Source: Lottia gigantea
Lineage: Eukaryota > Mollusca > Gastropoda > Lottiidae
Direction: 5' to 3'
Assembly: GCF_000327385.1 (NCBI RefSeq)
Contig: NW_008707443.1
Span: 495,408-559,407, forward strand
Length of the DNA stretch: 64,000 nt
Below are positions 23,701 through 34,779 of the stretch, piece after piece; positions within the stretch are counted from its first letter, which is position 1; each line of letters begins with the position of its first letter. Below the pieces are notes generated by a model. That model did no database searches. It was not told the origin of the DNA and was given only the letters and a program-made list of their open reading frames with translations. The position numbers were made by a program, and so were the translations under genes.

Positions 23701-26684
23701 ATAAATCTTTAGCCAAGGTCAATGACCTTCGATCCTACAAAGGTCAAGGTCATCAATGGTAAAGGTCAAAAGTTGAAAATATGCAAAATTTAAACCCTGT
23801 TCCTTTTTTTGAACTACGAAGCGGAAACAACTGACCTTTTCACACAAAATGGCCAAAGGGGTGAGGTAATTGTGTGCAAGGTCTTGTTTTGAACAAATGT
23901 ATGTTATACAAGTTATACCCCCGATAAAAATGTAAATAATAAGTAATTTAAGCTTAATGTGCCACGCCCACCTCAACTTTTTTGTCATACGTCAATTCAT
24001 ATTTAATATGTCTCGTTGTGTTCCAAATTCCAAGCTTTTACAGCAAATAGGTCATAAGAAATACATAGAACTAGCTCAAAGAAGCTAACATATTGTAAAA
24101 AAACACCGAAATTTCAAAAATTCAGAAATTTCGATTTTGCATTATATATCACTGGAAAGAGCACGATGAGCACATTCAGAATCCACAAAAATTTACCCTC
24201 AAAGTTAATTAGGTCACGAGTTAGAACTGTCCAAATTTGCGAATTCGGATGTTTTTGGACAGCTATAAAAGCGGAAGTAAACGTCAGAGGTCAAATATGA
24301 AAGCATAAACTAATAAACAAGGTCAATGACCTTTGACCCAATAAAGGTCAAGGTCATCAAAGGTCAAGTTCAAAAATGGAAAATTGTGAATTTCCAAAAC
24401 CTGTTCCTTTTTTTGAAATATAAAGCTGAACTAACTGACCTTCTAAGACAAAGTGGCTCACAGGATGACTTAATTGTGAGCAAAGTTCCATTTTGAACAA
24501 ATGTATTCTTTGGGAGTTATGCCTTTGGCCAAAAATGTCAATAATGAATAATTTAACCCGGATGTGCCACGCCCACGTCAATTTTTTTGAGTGACTTTAT
24601 TAATAATTATAATGTCATATACATGCGTTATTTTCAAGCCTTTACATCTATTGGTTAATGAGATATACCATCATGAAGGTTAAAAACGTCAAAATCTAAA
24701 ATTGAAAATTTTGAAAAACCTAAAACCCGTTCCTTTTTTTTGAACTAAAACGCTGAAACCGTGAGATTTTGATATAATTTAGTTAAAGTAATGAGGTAAG
24801 TCTGTGCAAAAGCATTTTTCAAAAAAATGCAATCTATGTATATTTTTTCCAGACAACAAAATGTAAACGAAATGAAAATCTAACCCGGATGTGCCACGCC
24901 CACGTCATTATTTTTTGAATGAGTACATAAGTACGGGGTATGAAAAATTATGTTCCAAGTTTGAAGCCTCTATACTAATTGGTTCATGAGATATGTCTAT
25001 AATTAAGTCAAAAAACTCAAAAAATCAGTTAAAGGTTTCCAAAATTGCAAAATGTAAAAAAATTGAAATTTTGCATTACAATGCATTGTGATATATCGTT
25101 CGAAAGCTCGTAAAGCCCATTCAGAATCTGCAAAAAATAACTCTCTAGGTCAATTAGGTCACCTGTACGAGCAGTCCAAAGTTGCGATTTTTGCTGTTTT
25201 CGGACAGCTATAAAACCGGAAGTAGGTGTCGGAGGTCAAATATCAAAGTATCATCTGGTAGCCAAGGCCAGTAACCTTTGACCTACTAAAGGTCAAGGTC
25301 ATCAAAGGTCAAGGTCACGAGAAATGAGACTTCAAAAATTTAAAAAATTCAACCGGAAATTGCAAAAAAACAAAATCGAAATTCAAAAATCGACTTCCAA
25401 CAATCTTTTTTAATTTTTATGTTCTTTCATTTGACACCAAAATTTTGAAATTCGGTTCATCCAAATTGGCTGAATAAAAATCGAAGAGTTTCAGGGAAAT
25501 CAAAATGGCGGCTGAAATACCATTCCAATTTTCGATCTTTTTTGCACACGTTTATGCCATATCTATGGCAACGGATCAGTACAAGTTTCGTTAAAAAATA
25601 TCAATTACAGCGGAAGTGGGTCAACCGGAAGTTTGCACCCTTATTACGTGTAAACCGGAAGTGGCGCAAAACTTTTGACTGCAAAGTTTTGTTTACTACC
25701 CTATTCTCTATTTTTAATAAAAATTTCAGATAAATCAGACAAATAGTAAAAAAATAGAAAAAATGGTCAAAAATTGCAAAAGTTTAGATGCAAAAAGTGT
25801 GCAACGAATATTTGAAAATCAAATTTTTTTAACTCATACGTTATTGAGATTTCGCTACAGATTCTAAAAATGAAAATCCGAGCAAAATCAATCAAAAATT
25901 GCACCTTCCAGGCCCCCAAAACCAGTTTTTGCACATTTTGCAAGTGCACCACTTCCGGTTCTGCAAAAATGTTTCAATTTATATTCATTAAGTACCTAGA
26001 AAAAAAGTAACATATAGGGTTGTAAAACTGTTGCTACAGCTGTTGCAGTTTAGGCTGTGTGCCCTGTGTAAAAAACGAAAAAAAAATGGAAACATTTCGA
26101 TACCAAACTGAAAAGCTCAAAAGAGTTTCTTGTTTTGACCATGTTAATTTTAGTTCAGATGTGTTCCTCTTTGTAATATGATGGCTTAGTTTTACTATAG
26201 ATCTATGTTGGTGGTAGTTAACTGTCAGGTACTGTATGGGTATTTACTATTTTAAACACGCAAAGCCTGGGAAAGTCGGCAAAGTGTGCATGAGATGGTC
26301 GTTTTCGGAACATAAACCTATATCGTAATTTGGTTTTGAAATTACCATGTCTCCCAAAAACAACGGTAAAAACGAATTCTCAAACATACTCGAACATTGT
26401 TGTGTATTTCAGATTTTGTAATCGAAGGAGAGGAACTTTACCCCAACAGTAAATTTGACATGATTGCTACCGACTCCTTTCCCTCAGACCAGGATGGAAT
26501 GATAAGTCAATTACATGTAAAGTCATCGTTAGATTGTTCTAAAACCTGTTCAGCAACCAGATCTTGTAGATCATATAGCTTAATTATTACTGAAACGTTC
26601 ACAACATGTACCCTTTTCGATTTCATTACTCTAGGTGGTTTAAAAGTATCGGAAGGCTCAAAGTATTATGGAATTCTTTATTAA
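17713..26684 (+). CDS. Secreted four-LamG-module protein with C-terminal PAN/apple module, paralogue 1
   Basis: Exons 17713-17752, 19693-20337, 20815-21489, 21926-22558, 22847-23440, 26413-26684; 2859 nt, 952 aa. All five introns are phase 1, so each exon is an exchangeable module. Exon 1 is a signal peptide (MRELNFSIFVLVL). Exons 2-5 each encode one concanavalin-like jelly-roll module of about 200-225 aa. Each opens with a WPL/WPM/VWRM motif and ends with G-x(3,4)-C-(hydrophobic)3-F-N/H, then a Cys. Examples are GGFEGNITCVTIFNT and IPDSFIGEMRCLEIFN. Exon 6 (residues 863-952) has clustered Cys (LDCSKTCSATRSC, TTCTLFD) like PAN/apple domains. Many NxS/T sites fit secretion. The exon 2 donor AAAGGAG|GTAACT was chosen because only it keeps the frame into exon 3; read-through instead gives a short form ending at 20414. 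The function is unknown: LamG and PAN modules bind glycans or proteins. A tandem paralogue lies at 28890-34323. Intron 5 holds a 2.6-kb repeat insertion that the paralogue lacks. Confidence 0.8.
17879..18195. mobile_element. MITE family A, copy 3
   Basis: It lies in intron 1 of LamG paralogue 1. It starts TTAAAGGGACAG and shares the interior (GATTCGGGCCTTGG, CAAATGCGGATAAATCTGGA-like, TTTGACATTGAGATG) with copies at 3004 and 7504. The right end near GAATCTGTCTCT is less clear. Confidence 0.6.
18486..19095. repeat. Three-unit tandem repeat of about 170-190 bp ending in ACGG runs
   Basis: Units start at GTTGCAAAATATAGC or GTTGCACAATATAGC near 18486, 18656 and 18846. Each runs through GATATTTCGGTGAAA, CCGATCATC, CATAATGACATTGACA-like and GCCTGTAGAGTGAGCACGAG. 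The second unit carries an extra internal 20-bp duplication. The array ends with ACGGACGGACGGACCGACGG, then a GATTACAATATACGCCCATC block that is nearly inverted in GTGTGGGCGTATAAA. It resembles the ends of dispersed nonautonomous elements. Confidence 0.75.
21573..21791. mobile_element. MITE family B, copy 2, in intron 3 of LamG paralogue 1
   Basis: It begins near CAGCGGGGTAGCGAGGATTT and ends ATACGCCACTG, similar in ends and G-rich left part to the copy at 7808-8002. The second LamG paralogue has no such insert at the equivalent place. Confidence 0.5.
23531..26106. repeat. Large AAGGTCA-rich repeat, copy 1, in intron 5 of LamG paralogue 1
   Basis: It starts CTAGAACCACTCGTGG, where CCACTC and GAGTGG can pair as a hairpin. 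It ends with an A-rich tract followed by AACATTTCGATAC. Inside, a unit of several hundred bp recurs three or four times, each with AAACCGGAAGT, CAAAGGTCAAGGTCATCAA, CCTGTTCCTTTTTTTGAA and TGTGCCACGCCCAC. A second copy lies at 40473-42672. No protein recognised. Paralogue 2 shows the empty site (near 33740-33757), so the ends are well placed. Confidence 0.75.
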
Positions 26685-28889
26685 TTGAACACTAGTTTAT
26701 ATAAGAGCTTTATACCAGACAAATAACATGGTTCTTAGCTTGTGTAAATTGTAGTTAAAATTTCAGATTTATATCTATTAGAGAAAATGTTACAGCACGC
26801 TATTTTAGATTTTTATTCACGTTATGTCAAAAGCAATAGATTATTTCATTTAAGACGATGTATCCGCTTTATTAATTTCTAAATTTTACTTATTTCACGA
26901 CTGGTTCTGTATTTTGGTAGAAAAATTCTGGAAATTGGTGTTTTGTCTAAAACGTTATATACAGAAATTTGTTTATACTGTATGAACTTTCTCAGACGGA
27001 TAAGTCGGTTGTTGGAAACAAAATGTAGATATTCGGGCTGGCCCAGCTTGACGTACAGAACAACTAGTAAATCGCTCATTGAGATGAAAACGTGTTTTAA
27101 TTCTTACTATTCTACCTGAATGAACTAATGAACACCGTGTGCACAACGAAAGTAAATTTTGCAGGGCTAGCGGCTTTAACCAGTCTAATTATAATTAAAC
27201 CAAACTTCCGCTTTGTATTAAAGTTTATTTTTAATTTAGCCACTTCAGTTAGTGACTATGGTAAAGTAAAGCGGAACTGAATGTTTAATTTTATTTTGAC
27301 TAACCTACTCTGATTTCGATTTCAAACTTCGAAGGGATCTTTGCAAACAAAGTTAGAACCTAAATTGTTTCTAAAGTATTATATATAAATTTGTCAATCA
27401 ATTAAAAATAACATAATAGCCACTCTCTTTTCTCTTTGAGATCTTTCAATCTCTTTTTATGTAAAAAATAATTCTGCTTTTCTCACCTCTTGCTTTCAGA
27501 AAAGCTTATGATATCAATTATTTTCCTCAAAATAACAACCACAATTATTCAGAACAGTTTTCTCATAAAACAGCTTAGATATAATAAAAAGGGAAACAAC
27601 TCTAGAAAGCCTGCACATGTTATAACAGCCTTTAAAAGCATGAATCATGATTATAATTATACTTGAGAACCACAAAACAAAGATCATATCCAAAAAAGAA
27701 TACAAACAATTTATTAGACATCTCAAATGTTTCACCGTGTAATTATAAACTAGTTGACCTATGAACCGTCCTATCACATTATGTCTTTGATTGTCGATTA
27801 ACCATTCAATATATAAAATAAAACTCATTTAAAGGACAAAATGTTTATTTCATTTCATAAAAATATGTATAAATATATTTCTAAGGAAAAGCTGAATTAT
27901 GTGAATGTGTCAGCTTGTGGATGCAAAGTACCAAAAAGTAGAACAACATTAAAATTAATTCAGTACATGTATATTCAATACTGAGCAACTTGCTTTACAA
28001 ATCTTGAAAGGAACTTGCGCTCAGTCTTACTTTTCAAAAGCAGCTTCTTGGTTACGCCACACCTTCTATTGCGGCAAGGCTGTTGCAGCATTTTATAACC
28101 GAAATAATTACAAATAACTAATAATTGATATCTGCTCGCTCTCCATCTACTAAAAACAGAATATCGTATATCTGTCAAAAGCAGACGCATCATGGGGGTT
28201 CATATATCTGGCGGATAATATACATTAAGGTTATTTTGTTGGGATGAAAATGCCCCCTTTCATCTCCAGAAATCGACATATCGTCTATCATGATCAGGAT
28301 GACTATCAAGTCTAGCATAATTACCAGTCTATCATTTACACCAAGATCTAACATAGTAACCAATAGTTTATTTGTTCACCAAGAGTCTATCCGTTTATCA
28401 TCATCACCAATTAATCATCAATTAATGTCTATAATGGTCTTCTAGTGACCCAGATTCTATAATAGTCATCTGGAATTTGACGGGGCTCTGTAAGCTTATG
28501 ATGTCTGGTAAGTAGAAAACCACTTATACGGTTTTTGATCAGATACATAGTCATTGGTAGTCCCTGCATATTTACATGATAGTACTAAAACCTCCAAACT
28601 ACCGAATTAAACAAACATCGGTAAATGCAATAGTATACACGAATTATTACCTTGGTGAAAAAGAAATATGTCTTATATGAGCCATAGTAATTTTCATATC
28701 TTCTGCAGACGTCGTTATCACACCAATGAACACAGTGGTCTTTACAAAAGCGTAGACAGTACCTTTCATTGTCATAGGTAATCTATTGTTTGAAATTGTT
28801 TAAATTCAGGAGACTGCTTTTATTTCAGATGATGGCAATTTACAGACCAGAAACTGTTCATGGAATATCTTAATAGAACTCATTTCATT
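26685..28889. other. Intergenic region between the LamG paralogues
   Basis: No gene recognised. The last 200 bp should be the promoter of paralogue 2. Two blocks there match the region before paralogue 1: TCTGCAGACGTCGTTA (28704 onward, compare 17526 onward) and AATTGTTTAAATTCA with GAGACTGCTTTTATTT (28795-28826, compare 17610-17645). An AAAGGGAAACAACTC motif lies at 27590. Confidence 0.55.
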
Positions 28890-31800
28890 ATGGGAGTTGT
28901 GAATTTATTGTTTTTTGCGCTCATCATAGGTAAGTTTTATAAGATATTTTACCACGTACTTCTTTTGAATGAGAATGTTCAAACTTACACAAATCTGTCA
29001 GGTTAAATCAGTCTCGTTAAATATATACATGTATTTAACTCTTCTTGATGAAAATGGTTATCTTCAGTGTATCGGTGTTAACTGAAATGAGAATACAACA
29101 TAAAGAAAGCTCGGACCTAGGTCCGTAGCAAAGACTATTCATTTAAAAGTGCTGACCACGTATTTTGGAAACGATCTTAGCGCTAGAATGTCCTAGGTTC
29201 TTACCTTCTAACATTGATTGTAGGGCAGCCTAGTGCTAAGATGGTTTTTAGAATACCCGGCCTCGTTAGCTTAGTAATGTTTTGTTAGTTTTAAGAATGA
29301 TGAAAATTCTCAGGTATTTCGTTAATGGACTGGGCCTATATGACAACTAAAAAAATATGCTTTAAGTATTGGATTTACAATATATTTATTTTTTAAACTT
29401 GCAAGAAACTACAGTTTTTATAGGATTTGTTTAGGTATGGTTAAACTCTTTTATCGCCTATTCCATATTTTTTTAATTGGTTTCACAGGTTAGAAAACGG
29501 GGTTTTAAAATTATTTTACTTACCTGGCTATGCATACCTAATTATTTCATTTTTAACTTTTATATACTAAAAAGGGCGAAATGCCCAATACTTGACAACT
29601 TTGACCCAGAAAAGCAAAAATTATGCTTTTAAATTATTGACAGTATAAATAGATTGAAGTTCATATACCTATTGTCATTAAATTAAATACTGTGTAAGAA
29701 TTTCTATCGATCTTTTGCAAGGACAACTGTTTTGCAAATTCAGTATTTGACTTAAGACTAGAAGTTTAGAAGTTTTTTTTCATGTTCTTTAAAATTGGTA
29801 CAGAAAAATTTATCCGGAAAATAATTCCATGGAATGTTTTATATACATTACATTTTATATTACAGTTCAAATAATAATGCCATTGAAGGGATGTAAACTC
29901 TACTGGCCTATGCTTAGCTATCATATTGATGATCGTTATGATAAGGATCTCATACAAGTACAGAACCCAAAAGACAATGATACCTTTGAAGTAAGCGATG
30001 AAAATGTTCTTTATTCTGGTGGATTAAATGCAACATTTCTCAAATTTACTGGAGAGAGAAGACGGTATGTTGAAACAGATGTTAAACCCGGCAAGGAATA
30101 TGATAAAAAATTTGCCATTAGTATGATTTTTAAATCGTCTTTAAGTAATGGAACACTCTTCCACTACAAAGCAAATTCTAATTCGACAGAAATAAAAGAA
30201 GTAATAATTCTACTGGAAAATGGAGTGATCAAATCATGGATAGTGTGCTCTTCCCCAATTAAATGTTCGACCGTGGAAGAAAATGAAAATCTTTCTGATT
30301 CATGGAGAAGTTATCTGGTTGAATATAACTTTGATGGAAAGATTGAACTAGATGGAAATGCTCGTATTGGAGGTTCATTTGACAATCCTATTGGGGAATT
30401 TGTTGGTGTTTTTCAGTGTGTATCTATGGTGCATGATGCACATAAAAAAGCAAAGGAACGGAATAAAAATTGCGACTATAAAGAGATTGAAGAAAAGTTA
30501 TCTAAAGGAGGTAACTTCAGTACAGATCTTTTAAAACTCTGTTATAGGAATATTCAATATAATTAATATATGAAATTATTCCCAATGTTGCCATGGGCTC
30601 TTTTAGTTGGTAAAATCAAATATTTAGGACGTAAACTAGGGTCTTTTTCTATGAGGCAAAAATCATGTTGTCTTTAAAGTCAGTCAACGCAAAGTGTTCG
30701 GTAGACTTCAAAGGGTAACCACCTTTACCGTAGACTTTAAATAAACGAAGTATTGAGCGGATGTAATATTCATATTCTTATTTAATTGGTAAAAAAATTT
30801 TTGTCGGCACGAGACATATGCCTTGATGTAGTTACGGGCCAATGTTTTTATATTTGACTACTATTTATTAATCACTACTATGATAATTTTAATTATAATC
30901 TAAAGTAAGAACACGTGTATTAAAACGTTTGTCTTTAAGCAAAATTTAAAATTTCACCATGTCTTAAATGAAATAGAAACAAATATTTTTTGGCCATTTC
31001 AGAAAAACACAGTAGACCTTCGACTGAAGTATCAGTGACATCAATTTGGCCACTCAACAACCGTTCATGTGGTTATGAAGCAACAAAAGTTGTTAAACCC
31101 GACAGCACCCCTGGTTCATGCAGTAGCTGGATTTCCCTATCAACTTCAATGGTTGGTTTGGAGGAGCCATCAGTGGCAACTTTAAAATCCACAGATTACA
31201 TCAACACTACAATTAGTGATAATTGGTCGTTTGATCGATTTAGTATTGCAATCTTTGTTCAAGTATCAAAAGTAACTGATAAGCCTGATAAACCAATTAT
31301 ACATGTTCGTTTTCCTTATGGTTACTTTGAAAGTCTAACAGTTAAAATTGATAAGAACAACAATATAATAATACTATTGTCAACTGAAGAGACAATTTCT
31401 CAAAATATTGGTAACATGGCAACTTGGCACTTCATTGCTGTCCAATATAATCATGACTGGGAGGAACTATCTCTAATTATTGATGATAGGTTTTATAAAA
31501 CGGATTTTCCTACAAATAATTCAACTTCCTATACGACATCTGATGTTAAACTAGACATTGGTGGTTTTGAAGGAAACATTGCTTGTGTAACCATATTTAG
31601 TACACCATTGAGTGAAAACACAGCATCTGATCTGTTAAAACGAGAATGTAACAAAGAAAGGATCTTCACTGTACCTAGTATGTATCATTTAGAATTTCAT
31701 TTAGTTTATTGAAACATTGATCTCTTTACAGAGTCTTTAAAACGAGATATATAAAAATCCTAACTCGAGATAAACACAGATCTTTAAGTTTAGATGTGTA

Positions 31801-34323
31801 ACACTGATATTTTCTTTGTTTAACAATTGGTAAGATAATGTTAAGTTCATGACAAAGGTGATCTGTTCGACCATATGTTTATATGTTCTATTCTTTAGCT
31901 GCAGATGCTCCCGAGCCTGTACAAGGTGCAAGTGAACTGTTCCAAATTACCACTAACTTTTATATTTTCTATTCTTTAGTTGAAGATGCTCCGGAGCCTG
32001 TGAAATTGTGGCCACTCAGTAAAAAGACTATGGGTTTCGAAATGATCTCGGAACAACAACTGTCTACTCTTCCCAAAAAATTATGCTGGCGATTCAACCA
32101 TAATGAACCTACAGATTTAATAGATTCTGAAGCTGTACAGTTTTATGGAGCTGATCAATTTTCTTTACAAATCGACTCAATCATTAGATCTGATATATTT
32201 GTTGTTGGTGTGTTTGTTGAGACCCGAAGAACTTCAGGAACTATCCTGAAAATAAATGTTGGCTCTGAAAGTGTTGATTTAACCACAAAACTTGGTAATG
32301 TAAGTCTGAAAGTAAATGATGTCACTTGTTTGGAGATTCCTTGGTCATATAACGATAAATGGACATCAGTCGTCCTCGAATTTAGAGCAGATGAATTAAA
32401 ACTAAACGTTGAGGACACTGGAATACAACATAGTTGTGGAGTAAGGAATATTACAAAACCAGCTGCAATGTCACTGAAGCTGGGTGGAATCCCGGACAGC
32501 TTTTTAGGAGAAATGAGATGCCTGGAAATATTTAATGCAAGTATTATTGAAACAGGTTCAGCAAGATCAGTTTTGCAATTGGAATGTTCTAAAAGCAAAG
32601 ATTTTACGCCAGGTATGTCAATGTCTTGTAACTGTAATGTTCCCCTCCTAACATACTCATTACGTCTATCATTATCAACAGTAGAATGAATTTAGCAGGT
32701 TTCTTTGGAAAGGAGTTATCAAAAGCTACGTCACAATAATTTGATCACCCACTAATCTATATTTCAATGAAAATTTAGTACTATTCGTGATGGTCGCTGG
32801 TATTCGGTAGTATGATTTAGTTTAAATGTCTACGAAATATACCAAGGTTAGCCTTATATATATCTACATATATCTTTATATCATTTATTTCTATGAAAAT
32901 TTACTAATACGCTTCTTAGGTACTATCTGTGATGTTCTCTGGTACCAAGCGGTATTAGGTAGTATGACTTAGTTGGGAGGTACTAATTCTTTGAATGTCT
33001 GAAATGTACTAAGATAAGTATTATACTGATCCATAGTTTGTATCTTGTGTTTATTCAGGTCTTGATCCTGTTCCGTCTGTTACAGCGTTAAATGTATGGA
33101 GAATGGATAACGAAACAATATTAATAGATAAACAGATACATGGCATGGAATTGCTCAATTCCAACCAATCACTCTATTTTGATGGATCTAGTAGATTACA
33201 TCTACTGATAAACGTGTCTATTCCGACGGATGAAATGAGTCTTGGATTCTTCTTTAGACCAATGGAATACAGCAAAGGGGTGGTATTACAGGACACATCT
33301 TCAGATTTCCACATTTCAATTGATGATCAGAGGTTGGTTATAAATACTAAATCATCTTGTGGTGCGGTCACCTTTACTGGTGTTACAGATGGTGATTGGC
33401 ATTGGTTGATGATTAATAGAATCATCAGTTGTAAATCTTTGATATTTGTTCTAGACGGCGAAGTGAAATATGCTCATTCTAGCTGTTTTGAGACATCAGG
33501 ATTGATGGAAGTACGTCTCGGTGGTGAAGAAAGGTCCTTTAATAATTTTAGAGGTGATCTAAGTTGTCTGGCCTTGTTTAATACTGCTGTAGATTGGGAG
33601 ATTGGTAACGAGTCTATGATACAGTCGTGTAATAGTAACCTAAAGGATGGACGTAAGTATAGTGTATTTATTATAGTTTATAGATGTTGAAGTAAGTCAT
33701 TCTTTTTTGTTTATCAATTAATTGGTGACGAACACGACTAATTTTTTAAAAAAAAAGCTCAAAAGAATTATCTTGTCCTGACCATGTCAATTAAGTTCAG
33801 ATGTTTTCCTCTTTGTAATATGAGGGCTTAGTTTTACTATAGATCTATATTGATGGTAGTTAACTGTCAGGTACTGTATGGCTATTTACTATTTTAAACA
33901 CGCAAAGCCTGGGAAAGTCGGCAAAGTGTGCATGAGATGGTCGTTTTCGGAACATAAACCTATATCGTAATTTGGTTTTGAAATTACCCTCTCTCCCAAA
34001 AACAACGGTAAAAACGAATTCTCAAACATACTCGAACATTGTTGTGTATTTCAGATTTTGTAATCGAAGGAGAGGAACTTTACCCCAACAGTAAATTTGA
34101 CATGATTGCTACCGACTCCTTTCCCTCAGACCAGGATGGAATGATAAGTCAATCATATGTAAAGTCGTCGTTAGATTGTTCTAAAACCTGTTCAACAACC
34201 AGATCTTGTAGATCATATAGCTTAATTATTACTGAAACGTTCACAACATGTACCCTTTTCGATTTCATAACTCTAGGTGGTTTAAAAGTATCGGAAGGCT
34301 CAAAGTATTATGGCACACTTTAA
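28890..34323 (+). CDS. Secreted four-LamG-module protein with C-terminal PAN/apple module, paralogue 2
   Basis: Exons 28890-28929, 29866-30510, 31003-31677, 31980-32612, 33059-33652, 34055-34323; 2856 nt, 951 aa. Exon lengths are identical to paralogue 1 except for the last coding exon (269 against 272 nt). Signal peptide MGVVNLLFFALII, four jelly-roll LamG-like modules (about residues 14-228, 229-453, 454-664, 665-862) and a Cys-rich PAN/apple-like module. By hand count the modules are about 90-95% identical to paralogue 1, and introns 2 and 5 (outside the insertion) are nearly identical too, whereas exon 1 and intron 1 are clearly diverged. Exon 4 has a second, upstream in-frame acceptor at 31899 that would add 27 aa. 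Exon 2 reading on past its donor stops at 30566, giving a one-module form ending CYRNIQYN. Ligand and tissue role unknown. Confidence 0.8.
30570..30609 (+). CDS. Possible alternative signal-peptide exon inside LamG paralogue 2
   Basis: ATG begins 3 nt after the stop of the read-through form of exon 2. It encodes MKLFPMLPWALLV and ends in phase 1 before GTAAAA. Its length (40 nt: 13 codons plus 1) and phase equal those of the true first exons of both paralogues, and it splices in frame to exon 3 at 31003 (next codon GAA, then KHSRP). This would make a secreted form starting at LamG module 2. In paralogue 1 the ATG is deleted and only an internal ATG (MLPWALLV) remains. No promoter was identified. 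Confidence 0.45.
31899..31979 (+). other. Duplicated in-frame 3' splice site before exon 4 of LamG paralogue 2
   Basis: TTCTATTCTTTAG followed by an exon-start sequence (CTGCAGATGCTCCCGAGCCTGT) occurs 81 nt before the standard acceptor, which is followed by the near-identical TTGAAGATGCTCCGGAGCCT. The reading frame is open across the 81 nt, so use of the first acceptor adds 27 residues with a repeated DAPEPV motif. Paralogue 1 has one acceptor only. Confidence 0.65.
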
Positions 34324-34779
34324 TGGAACACTGCTTTATGTAAGAGCTAACTACCAACATTCTCTTTCAGCATCTTTTTTCACATTTGTTTCCAGAAAAA
34401 AAAATATTGAAGGGAAACAACTGCAAAAAATCATCATAAATTCTTTATCTGGGTCCCTGCTTAAATAATTATGATAAAATTATTTTATAGTGTTAGAATA
34501 AGTATGATATTGTTAAAATAAATTTGGTCGGAAAATATTGTTAGGTGGTGATGAGAACATAGTCTTGTAAAAGCAAGTTGAAGGTTAAGATAATTAGATA
34601 TGTTAACTAAGGATGTCTCTGTGATACTATCTGTGGTAGTATCATTTCTTTAACTGAAATAGTTGAAAATGTAAGAAACAACGTTCTTCTGATATATCAA
34701 TAACTATCTAAAGGTAAATCCTGTATTGTGAAACAAAATGTACCTATAAGAAAATATGAAGCATTAATATATAGAGTCT
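34324..34779. other. 3' flank of LamG paralogue 2
   Basis: It contains an AATAAA at 34517-34522, about 195 nt after the stop, which could be the polyadenylation signal. An AGGGAAACAACT motif lies at 34411. Otherwise nothing is recognised. Confidence 0.45.
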
